Shown: piece by piece, positions 31,122-37,515 of the stretch
How the letters are laid out: every line of letters starts with the position of its first letter
Position numbering within the stretch: position 1 is the stretch's first letter
Assembly: GCA_910577735.1 (NCBI GenBank)
Contig: CAJTOO010000004.1
Coordinates: 171,726 to 209,240, forward strand
DNA from: an uncultured Lachnospiraceae bacterium
Lineage (GTDB): Bacteria > Bacillota > Clostridia > Lachnospirales > Lachnospiraceae
Direction: 5' to 3'
DNA: 37,515 nucleotides
The notes under the pieces: model-generated
What the model was told of the DNA's origin: nothing
The model's database searches: none
The model's input: the letters and a program-made list of their open reading frames with translations, nothing else
Position numbers and translations under genes: made by a program

Positions 31122-32636
31122 ATGAATGTGAAAGAAGCGAAAAATTATATCAAAGATACGGTTACCTTATATTTAAAAAAGGATGAAGAAGGGGAGTACA
31201 GGATTCCGGTGGTCAGACAGCGTCCGGTGTTTCTTTTGGGCGCGCCGGGTATCGGCAAGACGGCTATCATGGAACAGATTGCCCAGGAACTGGGGATTGC
31301 ACTGGTGTCCTATTCCATGACGCACCATACAAGACAGTCTGCGCTGGGACTCCCCTTTATCAGGCATAAGGAGTATGAGGGTGTCTCTTATGATGTGTCG
31401 GAGTATACCATGAGTGAGATCATTGCTTCGATTTATGACGTGATGGCGGCCAGCGGTATCAAAGAGGGCGTCCTGTTCCTGGATGAGATCAACTGTGTCT
31501 CGGAGACGCTTTCGCCGTCCATGTTACAGTTTTTACAGTATAAGGTGTTCGGCAGACATCGTGTGCCGGAGGGCTGGGTGATCGTGACAGCGGGTAACCC
31601 GCCGGAGTATAATAAGTCGGTGCGGGAGTTTGACGTGGTGACCTTAGACAGGATGAAAATCCTGGAAGTGGAGGCCGAATATGAGATCTGGCGTGAGTAT
31701 GCCAAGGAGAGAGGGATTCACACGGCCATTTTAAATTACCTGGATATGAAAAAGGAAGATTTCTATCAAGTGGAGACCACTGTGCGGGGGAAAGATTATG
31801 TCACCGCCAGAGGCTGGGAGGATTTATCGCAGATTCTGCTTCTCTATGAGGAGGAAGGGCTTGCCGTGGAGGAGACACTGGTGGGACAGTATCTTCGCAA
31901 TGCCCGTGTGGCCAGGGAATTTACAGCCTATTATGATCTTTATCAGAAGTATCAGAATGATTATCGGGTGGAAGATATTTTGACCGGAAAGGTCAATGAG
32001 CAGGTCAAGGATAAGGCAAGAAAGGCAGCCTTTGATGAACGCCTGTCCCTGATGGGCATGCTGATTGATCAGATACAGCAGGAAATACGCGAGAATATGC
32101 AGACGTCCGCCATGCTGCAGGATTTGATGAATCCCTTGCAGGCGTTAAAGACAAAGGCCCAGGACAGCAGTGCAGAAGAAATCTCAGATATCGTAAAGAT
32201 GCAGGCTCAGGCCAGACAGCAGGCATATGAGTCTCTGCTGGCAGCAGGGGCCCTGTCCCGCAAGGAAAAGAAGCGGAGCCGTACCATGATAGGATTCTTA
32301 CATGAATGTGAGAAAATGCTGCTGGCGTCAGGTATGGAGAGTGGCCTGGAAGCCTTTGGTCTGGTTCGGGAAAAGTTTGAGGCCTTAGTGGAGCAGTATA
32401 AGCGGGAGACCAAGGAGGTACAGGAGAGACTGCATTTTCTGTTTGTTTTTGTGGAAGATACTTTTGGCAGCGGGAATGAAATGCTGGTTCTTTTGACAGA
32501 GTGTACGGTACAGGCTGACTGTGCGGCATTTATCAGTGCTTATGGATGTGAGGAGTATGCAAGGCATAACGCGGAGATGATGCTGACGGAAAGAGGAGAT
32601 ACGCTGCGGGAGCAGATACGGGAACTGGCTCTATAG
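31122..32636 (+). CDS. MoxR-type AAA+ ATPase
   Basis: 504 residues from ATG 31122 (GAGGAG at 31105-31110; a GTG at 31110 is less likely). Walker A is GAPGIGKT (40-47), Walker B is GVLFLDEIN (Asp121, Glu122), and sensor 1 is Asn159 in TAGNPPEYN, with the MoxR-style DVVTLDRMKILEVE after it. The long C-terminal half (about 230-504) is predicted helical and has no recognised domain. It should form a ring that remodels or loads a metal into a partner. The partner is most likely the VWA protein encoded 81 nt upstream. An LRR protein gene follows in the same direction. Confidence 0.9.
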   Translation: MNVKEAKNYIKDTVTLYLKKDEEGEYRIPVVRQRPVFLLGAPGIGKTAIMEQIAQELGIALVSYSMTHHTRQSALGLPFIRHKEYEGVSYDVSEYTMSEIIASIYDVMAASGIKEGVLFLDEINCVSETLSPSMLQFLQYKVFGRHRVPEGWVIVTAGNPPEYNKSVREFDVVTLDRMKILEVEAEYEIWREYAKERGIHTAILNYLDMKKEDFYQVETTVRGKDYVTARGWEDLSQILLLYEEEGLAVEETLVGQYLRNARVAREFTAYYDLYQKYQNDYRVEDILTGKVNEQVKDKARKAAFDERLSLMGMLIDQIQQEIRENMQTSAMLQDLMNPLQALKTKAQDSSAEEISDIVKMQAQARQQAYESLLAAGALSRKEKKRSRTMIGFLHECEKMLLASGMESGLEAFGLVREKFEALVEQYKRETKEVQERLHFLFVFVEDTFGSGNEMLVLLTECTVQADCAAFISAYGCEEYARHNAEMMLTERGDTLREQIRELAL

Positions 32637-32685
32637 AAGACGATACAGAGATCTGTTTGATAAGACAGATGCCTGTATGGTGCAG

Positions 32686-32709
32686 AGAATGCCTGTGAGA
32701 CGGCATTCT
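32686..32709 (+). other. Hairpin between the MoxR and LRR genes
   Basis: AGAATGCC (32686-32693) and GGCATTCT (32702-32709) pair perfectly around an 8-nt loop, just before the LRR ribosome site. No T-tract follows, so it is probably an mRNA processing or attenuating element rather than a full terminator. Confidence 0.4.
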
Positions 32710-32739
32710 TAGGGGCTGTTTTGGGAGGTGTTAGTGCAT

Positions 32740-33684
32740 ATGAATGGGAATTATGAGACACAACAGGGCAGTCTGGCTTATGAAATCGTGGGGGAGACGG
32801 TGGCAGTTACCGGCTATAGCGGACGGGATGCAGAGATTGTGATACCGGAGAAGATTGCCGGTCTGCCGGTGGTATGGATTGGCAAGAAAGCTTTTTTGAG
32901 CAATAAAGTGCTTCGCAAAATCACACTGCCGGTCTGCCTTGCAGGAATTGGTGACTGGGCCTTTGCCTATTGTGCAAGGCTTGAGAGTGTAGTGCTGCCA
33001 TATCATCTTTTGGAGGCAGGCCAGGGTGTCTTTAAGGAATGCGGACGGCTTGTGCGCATTGAGAACAGAAATGATACCGGAGGAAGCAGGGAAAGTGATG
33101 AGGGAAAAAGTAATCGGAAGGATAGCGGTGCAGGGGATTTAGCCTGGCTGCTTGCGGCTGCGGTGAACCAGCTGGACGCCTTTTATCTCTTTGATCTGGA
33201 AAATGCAGGGACACAAAGCTGGCTTGCCGGCTGGGATGCGAGGGCAAAGACCCTGATGGCCTTAGAGGACAGTGATGGATTCTCTAAAATGCTTCTGTGC
33301 GGTGAGGAGGATTACGGCAGCAGGGAGAATGATCTTGGATACTATATGGAGCAGAAGCGGCGCAGTAAGGTGCGGCTTGCCATGCTTCGCCTGATGCATG
33401 ATTACGGGTTGGGAGAGGCGTTTAGAATCAGTCTGGAGGAGTATCTTCTTTCCCATATCAAAGGATGCCGGACGGAGGAGACCTGGCGGGTGGTACTCGA
33501 TGAGCATGGAGATGACAAAGCTTATTATGAGTTTCTCACGGAACTTGGCGCCGTGACGCAGGAGAATTTCTCAGGAATGATGGAAGATATGGGGCAGCAG
33601 CATACGGAGATGAAAGCCTATCTGATGCGGTATCATGAGAGCCTGCGGGGAGAAAGAGATGCCTTTTCGCAGTTTCGCCTGTAA
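32740..33684 (+). CDS. Cytosolic LRR_5 (BspA-like) protein, MoxR-associated
   Basis: 314 residues from ATG 32740 (GGGAGG lies 11 nt upstream; GTG 32734 is possible). The N-terminal 110 residues are BspA-type leucine-rich repeats: VAVTGYSGRDAEIVIPEKIA, VVWIGKKAFLSNKVLRKITL and GIGDWAFAYCARLESVVLP. A charged linker (about 115-135) is followed by a helical region (135-314) of unknown family. BspA-type repeats are usually on secreted proteins, but no signal peptide or membrane segment is present here. Its place directly after the VWA and MoxR genes suggests it serves as the target-recognition part of that module. That role is inference. Confidence 0.82.
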   Translation: MNGNYETQQGSLAYEIVGETVAVTGYSGRDAEIVIPEKIAGLPVVWIGKKAFLSNKVLRKITLPVCLAGIGDWAFAYCARLESVVLPYHLLEAGQGVFKECGRLVRIENRNDTGGSRESDEGKSNRKDSGAGDLAWLLAAAVNQLDAFYLFDLENAGTQSWLAGWDARAKTLMALEDSDGFSKMLLCGEEDYGSRENDLGYYMEQKRRSKVRLAMLRLMHDYGLGEAFRISLEEYLLSHIKGCRTEETWRVVLDEHGDDKAYYEFLTELGAVTQENFSGMMEDMGQQHTEMKAYLMRYHESLRGERDAFSQFRL

Positions 33685-33717
33685 ATTTACAGGATACGTG
33701 TCAAATTATTTTGGGAC

Positions 33718-33746
33718 TTGCATATTATCGGTTTCTATGGTAAGAT
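33718..33746 (+). promoter_or_regulatory. Sigma-A promoter of secG
   Basis: TTGCAT (33718-33723), 17-nt spacer, TAAGAT (33741-33746), 31 nt before the secG ATG. A perfect 16-bp palindrome (CCTGTAAATTTACAGG, 33678-33693) lies 24 nt upstream at the end of the LRR gene. Confidence 0.6.
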
Positions 33747-33776
33747 GACATTCGTATGATATTAGGAGGTATAGAG

Positions 33777-34016
33777 ATGGGAGCACTCAGAATCGTATTG
33801 ACGATAGTATATATTCTTATATGTGTGGCGCTTGTAGTCCTGGTATTGATGCAGGAGGGCAAGACAGCCGGCCTTGGCGCAGTGAGCGGTGCAGCCGAAA
33901 CATATTGGGGCAAGAATAAGGGACGGTCCATGGAAGGTAAGTTGGTCAAGATTACAACGGGTCTTGCGATTGGTTTCATGGTTTTAGCGGTCATCTTGAA
34001 TCTGACCTTGTTTTAG
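33777..34016 (+). CDS. secG: Preprotein translocase subunit SecG
   Basis: Small membrane protein of the SecYEG export channel. The start is ATG 33777, with AGGAGG at 33764-33769; 79 residues. Two membrane helices (about 3-24 and 57-77) flank the conserved loop VLMQEGKTAGLGAVSGAAET. Followed by a terminator, then rnr and smpB; secG-rnr-smpB is a standard Firmicute order. Confidence 0.95.
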   Translation: MGALRIVLTIVYILICVALVVLVLMQEGKTAGLGAVSGAAETYWGKNKGRSMEGKLVKITTGLAIGFMVLAVILNLTLF

Positions 34017-34022
34017 ACGGAC

Positions 34023-34051
34023 AAAAGCACTCTTACAGAAGGGTGCTTTTT
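34023..34051 (+). terminator. secG terminator
   Basis: AAAAGCACTC (34023-34032) and GGGTGCTTTT (34041-34050) pair with one wobble around an 8-nt loop. The right arm ends in TTTTT. Confidence 0.8.
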
Positions 34052-34145
34052 ATATTATCAGGAAACGGCAGCGGTGAAGCAGGGTTCAGAAGACTGCTGC
34101 AGACAGGGATAAATCGTCGTAAATTGTCTTGCATTGGAGGACAAA

Positions 34146-36296
34146 ATGTATAAAGTTGATGAAACATTAGAAAAAAGGAAAAAGCTGATATGTGAGCTGG
34201 TGGCGGACGAGGCGTATGTGCCCATGAAGGAAAAGGAGCTGGCAGCCTTTATGCAGGTGTCCAGAGAAGAGCGGGCAGCTCTCAGGGAAGTGTTACAGGC
34301 CCTTCTTGCGGAAGGCAGACTGCAGGTGAACGGACAGGGCAGATACAGCAGACCTGACGAGGATAAGCCGGTGGGAACTTTTATCGCCAACGCCAGAGGC
34401 TTTGGATTTGTGGAGGTTGAGGGCAGAGAGGAAGATTTTTATGTGCCGGAGGATAAGACAAACGGCGCTTTTCATTTGGACAAAGTGCAGGTAATGCTTC
34501 TGCACGGACAGCATGGCAAAAGACAGGAGGCGGCAGTCCTGCGGATATTAGAGCGGGGCACGAAGCAGGTGGTGGGCACCTATGAACAGTCAGAGCATTT
34601 CGGCTTTGTCATTCCTGACAGCAGCAGAATCGGTAAAGATATCTTTGTGCCCAGGGAACGCTCCAAAGGTGCCGTGAATGGCCATAAGGTGGTGGTGGAA
34701 CTCACTTCTTATGGCGATGAGACCCATAAACCGGAGGGACGGGTAGTGGAGATTTTGGGCCACGTTAATGATCCGGGCGTGGATATCATGTCCATTGTGC
34801 GGGGCTATGAACTGCCGGTAGAGTTTGGTGAGAAGGTCATGAATCAGGCAGCCAGAGTGCCGGATGAAGTGCAGGAGGCAGATAAGAAGGGCAGGCTCGA
34901 CTTAAGAGATTTGCAGATGGTGACCATAGACGGTGAAGATGCCAAGGATCTGGACGATGCGGTGAGTCTTTCTGTGGATGAAGGCGGCCTCTATCACCTG
35001 GGGGTCCATATTGCGGATGTGACCAATTACGTACAGGAAAATTCGGCCCTGGACTGGGAGGCGCTTGAGAGAGGCACCAGTGTATATCTGGTGGACCGTG
35101 TGATACCCATGCTGCCCCACAAACTTTCTAACGGCATATGCTCCCTGAATGAGGGCGTGGAGCGTCTGGCGCTGAGCTGTCTGATGACCATAGACGGTAA
35201 AGGAGACGTGCGGGATTATCAGATTGCAGAGAGTGTAATCTGCGTGGACCGCAGGATGACCTACACTTCGGTGAAGAAGATACTGGAAGATAAAGATGAG
35301 ACAGAGACAGAGGCTTACAGGGAACTGGTTCCCATGTTTGAACAGATGGAACAGCTGGCCGGTATTTTGAGGAAGCGGCGGCATCAGAGGGGGTCTATTG
35401 ACTTTGATTTCGCTGAAAGCAAGATTTTGCTTGATGACAACGGCCATCCCATACAAATAAAGCCTTATGAGCGAAATGTGGCCACGAAACTCATCGAGGA
35501 TTTTATGCTGATAGCAAATGAAACGGTGGCCCAGCATTTCTTCTGGCTGGACATTCCCTTTGTGTACCGGACCCATGAGAAGCCGGATCCGGAAAAGCTT
35601 ATGAAACTTTCAACGTTTATCAGGAATTTTGGATATCATATCAAACTCTCCGGGGAGGAGATTCATCCCAAGGAACTGCAGAAGCTGCTGGGAAAGATTG
35701 AGGATACAGATGAGGAGACCCTGATTAGCCGGCTCACGCTGCGCAGTATGAAACAGGCCAAATACACGGTAGAGTGTTCCGGGCATTTCGGGCTGGCGTG
35801 TCAGTATTACTGTCATTTCACATCCCCCATCAGACGTTATCCGGATCTGCAGATTCACCGGATCATCAAGGAACAGCTGCGGGGCAGACTGCAGGAAGAA
35901 CGTCTGCGGCATTATGAGGAAAAACTGCCGGAAGTAGCCAAACATTCTTCTAAGATGGAGAGGCGTGCCGAAGAAGCAGAGCGGGAGACCGATAAACTCA
36001 AGAAAGCAGAGTATATGGAAGAACGCATCGGAGAGATTTATGAAGGTGTCATATCCGGCATAACCCAGTGGGGTATCTATGTGGAACTTCAAAACACCAT
36101 AGAGGGGCTGATTCATGTATCCACTCTGCCAGGAGACTATTTTATTTACGATGAAAGTACCTACGAAATGGTGGGTAAAGAGACAGGGGTAACGTATAAA
36201 CTGGGACAGAAGCTCAAAGTCAGGGTACGCAACGTTGACAGACTCTTAAAGACCATAGATTTTGAGATTCCCTGGGAGGAAGAGGAAGGCGGGTGA
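34146..36296 (+). CDS. rnr: Ribonuclease R
   Basis: 3'-to-5' exoribonuclease that degrades structured RNA and clears mRNA in trans-translation together with SmpB-tmRNA. 716 residues from ATG 34146, 5 nt after TTGGAGG; the upstream in-frame TTG is part of that ribosome site. Order: N-terminal winged helix (about 1-65), two cold-shock domains (VGTFIANARGFGFVEV near 77, VVGTYEQSEHFGFVIPD near 141), the RNB catalytic domain with the metal aspartates Asp262, Asp268, Asp270 and Asp271 in DGEDAKDLDDAVSL, and HFTSPIRRYPDLQIHRIIKE later on. A C-terminal S1 domain runs from about 630 (YEGVISGITQWGIYVEL). smpB follows after 4 nt. Confidence 0.97.
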   Translation: MYKVDETLEKRKKLICELVADEAYVPMKEKELAAFMQVSREERAALREVLQALLAEGRLQVNGQGRYSRPDEDKPVGTFIANARGFGFVEVEGREEDFYVPEDKTNGAFHLDKVQVMLLHGQHGKRQEAAVLRILERGTKQVVGTYEQSEHFGFVIPDSSRIGKDIFVPRERSKGAVNGHKVVVELTSYGDETHKPEGRVVEILGHVNDPGVDIMSIVRGYELPVEFGEKVMNQAARVPDEVQEADKKGRLDLRDLQMVTIDGEDAKDLDDAVSLSVDEGGLYHLGVHIADVTNYVQENSALDWEALERGTSVYLVDRVIPMLPHKLSNGICSLNEGVERLALSCLMTIDGKGDVRDYQIAESVICVDRRMTYTSVKKILEDKDETETEAYRELVPMFEQMEQLAGILRKRRHQRGSIDFDFAESKILLDDNGHPIQIKPYERNVATKLIEDFMLIANETVAQHFFWLDIPFVYRTHEKPDPEKLMKLSTFIRNFGYHIKLSGEEIHPKELQKLLGKIEDTDEETLISRLTLRSMKQAKYTVECSGHFGLACQYYCHFTSPIRRYPDLQIHRIIKEQLRGRLQEERLRHYEEKLPEVAKHSSKMERRAEEAERETDKLKKAEYMEERIGEIYEGVISGITQWGIYVELQNTIEGLIHVSTLPGDYFIYDESTYEMVGKETGVTYKLGQKLKVRVRNVDRLLKTIDFEIPWEEEEGG

Positions 36297-36300
36297 ACTT

Positions 36301-36765
36301 ATGGCAAAAGAGGCAATGAAACTGGTAGCCAATAACAAGAAGGCATACCATGACTTTTTTATCGAAGAGAAATATGAGGCAGGACTGGCACTGCACGGTA
36401 CAGAGGTAAAGTCCCTGCGTCTTGGCAAATGCAGTATCAAGGAAGCCTTTGTGCGGATTGAGAACGGGGAAGCTTTCGTTTATGGTATGAATGTGAGCCC
36501 TTACGAAAAGGGGAATATTTTCAACAAAGACCCGCTGCGGGTGCGTAAACTTCTTCTGCACAAGGCGGAAATCTGTAAGCTGGACGGCAAAATGGCACAG
36601 CAGGGGTATACTATCGTGCCTTTGCAGGTATACTTTAAAGATGGCAGAGCCAAGGTGGAGATTGGCCTTGCCAAAGGTAAGAAGCTGTATGACAAACGGC
36701 AGGATATTGCGAAGAAAGACATGCGCAGGGAGCATGAGAGGGAGTTTAAGATTAAAAATCTATGA
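36301..36765 (+). CDS. smpB: SsrA-binding protein SmpB
   Basis: Binds tmRNA and brings it to stalled ribosomes. The start is ATG 36301, 4 nt after the rnr stop; 154 residues, the standard length. Motifs: NKKAYHDFFIEEKYEAGLAL, GTEVKSLRLGKCSIKEAFV, NGEAFVYGMNVSPYEKGN and the basic tail GKKLYDKRQDIAKKDMRREH. The gene for tmRNA (ssrA) commonly lies next to smpB but is not visible before the window ends. Confidence 0.97.
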   Translation: MAKEAMKLVANNKKAYHDFFIEEKYEAGLALHGTEVKSLRLGKCSIKEAFVRIENGEAFVYGMNVSPYEKGNIFNKDPLRVRKLLLHKAEICKLDGKMAQQGYTIVPLQVYFKDGRAKVEIGLAKGKKLYDKRQDIAKKDMRREHEREFKIKNL

Positions 36766-36870
36766 TGCTGCCGGAAAATGGTACTCTTATGGGCAATTAT
36801 GTGAAGCAGCAGGTAAAATAGTGAAAGAGTGCACAGGATAAACTTTTAAAATTACAAAAATGTTACAAGT

Positions 36871-36908
36871 CATCAAAAAGGAATAGGAAAGCCTATTCTT
36901 TTTTGATG
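36871..36908. terminator. Terminator after smpB, possibly bidirectional
   Basis: Arms 36871-36887 and 36892-36908 pair over 17 positions with one wobble around AAAG. The stem contains an A-run on the left and a T-run (36899-36904) on the right, so it could work on both strands. Confidence 0.75.
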
Positions 36909-36964
36909 TCATATTTGTTATACTTATTTTAGAATGTATATAGCAGAAAGGTATTTAAGAAGAT

Positions 36965-37515
36965 ATGGCTAAGAAATCAACTCGTTTGGAAGCATTACAC
37001 AATATCTTTGAGGAGTATGAGATCTCACCTGATACAATAGAATTGAATGATTCCCTGATACAGAGTATCAAAAAGCATGCGGATGCAGTGCCGGATTATA
37101 GGCATCCTTCTTATACGAGGCATCTCTTGGGAGACATCATCATGATAGTCTTTTTCGCAGTTCTTGGAAATGCGGATGAATGGGGAGAGATAGAAAGCTT
37201 CGCAAAAAGGAAGGAGAAGTGGCTGAGGAAATATCTTGCTCTCCCTTTTGGGATCCCGACAGATGACACTTACCGTGTCGTAATGGGCAACATCGATACG
37301 GGACACTTCTATCAGGTCACGGTAGAGCTGCTGCTCCATACAATAGAGGGGATCGTGTCATTGTCAGGAAAAGAGGATGACATCCATGAAAAGAGCATAG
37401 TGTCTGTAGACGGGAAAGAAAGCAGGGGATCCAAAAGGAAGTCCGGCGAACAGGGGGAAGTAAGGGCGCTGCAGACCCTGAATGTATATTCAAATGACCA
37501 TGGGATATGCCTGGC
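36965..37515 (+). mobile_element. ISAs1-family transposase gene, 5' part, cut by the window edge
   Basis: An open frame from ATG 36965 runs off the window end (183 codons visible). The N-terminal region PDYRHPSYTRHLLGDIIMIV, then VLGNADEWGEIESFAKRKEK and WLRKYLALPFGIPTDDTYR, is the typical ISAs1 / H-repeat-associated transposase start. The first catalytic Asp lies in VSVDGKESRGS. The second Asp, the Glu and the 3' end are outside. A possible promoter (TTGTTA, 16 nt, TATATA at 36937-36942) lies upstream. The terminal inverted repeat could not be identified with only one end visible. Intactness is unknown. Confidence 0.85.

Noticed and set aside
36766..36870. tmRNA (ssrA) directly after smpB
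   Set aside because: None of the conserved tmRNA ends or a tag reading frame could be seen; the stretch is short and AT-rich.

Overview
The window looks like chromosomal DNA of a gut-type anaerobic Firmicute, most likely Lachnospiraceae (Clostridium cluster XIVa). The reasons are the Gram-positive-style Shine-Dalgarno sites (AGGAGG) and sigma-A promoters, a perfect CIRCE element in front of groESL, a LicT-type RNA antiterminator, one bifunctional Rel enzyme, and a plant-glycan gene set mixed with housekeeping genes. Almost every gene is on the + strand. The exceptions are an AraC-type regulator and one doubtful small ORF. No rRNA, tRNA or CRISPR array was seen.

Layout. 1-2286: the lower glycolytic operon, pgk then tpiA, presumably after gap, which lies outside the window; related hairpins sit in the gaps. 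2410-4383: a chemoreceptor. 4396-11229: a xylan side-chain set made of an SGNH acetylesterase, a GH3 beta-xylosidase/beta-glucosidase and a GH67 alpha-glucuronidase. It is followed by the broken 3' end of an ABC sugar-binding protein gene (about 11264-11621). 11760-18074: a PTS operon controlled by its own antiterminator: promoter, RAT, terminator, licT, IIA, ptsI, ptsH, IICB transporter, nagA. 18080-21173: an AraC regulator divergent from a GH31 alpha-xylosidase-like enzyme, with three copies of one 10-mer on the same helical face between them. 21313-22245: a protein with a degenerate GGDEF domain. 22471-24588: groES-groEL with CIRCE. 24717-25495: a secreted Ser-rich protein whose promoter spacer carries a G8 tract. 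25651-28742: rel and a metallo-beta-lactamase-fold hydrolase. 28912-33684: TraX-like membrane protein, DUF2201/VWA protein, MoxR-type AAA+ ATPase and cytosolic LRR_5 protein. 33777-36765: secG, rnr, smpB. 36965-end: the 5' part of an ISAs1-type transposase, cut by the window edge.

How the genes fit together. The enzymes at 4396-11229, with the GH31 enzyme, would strip acetyl, methylglucuronosyl, xylosyl and alpha-linked side groups from imported xylan or xyloglucan fragments. The dedicated importer appears to have decayed here. The PTS operon imports and phosphorylates a glucose or N-acetylglucosamine-type sugar, and NagA deacetylates GlcNAc-6-P. The operon also carries the general PTS enzymes. 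Two changes stand out by hand alignment: HPr has Lys where the regulatory Ser46 should be, and the antiterminator has Asp and Asn at the two PRD2 histidines that HPr normally phosphorylates. Together they suggest an operon uncoupled from the usual Firmicute catabolite control.

Best candidates for something new: the DUF2201/VWA-MoxR-LRR module, the poly-G promoter of the secreted protein, the HPr/LicT pair, and the phased operator in front of the GH31 gene. All family calls come from reading motifs by eye; no database search was run.
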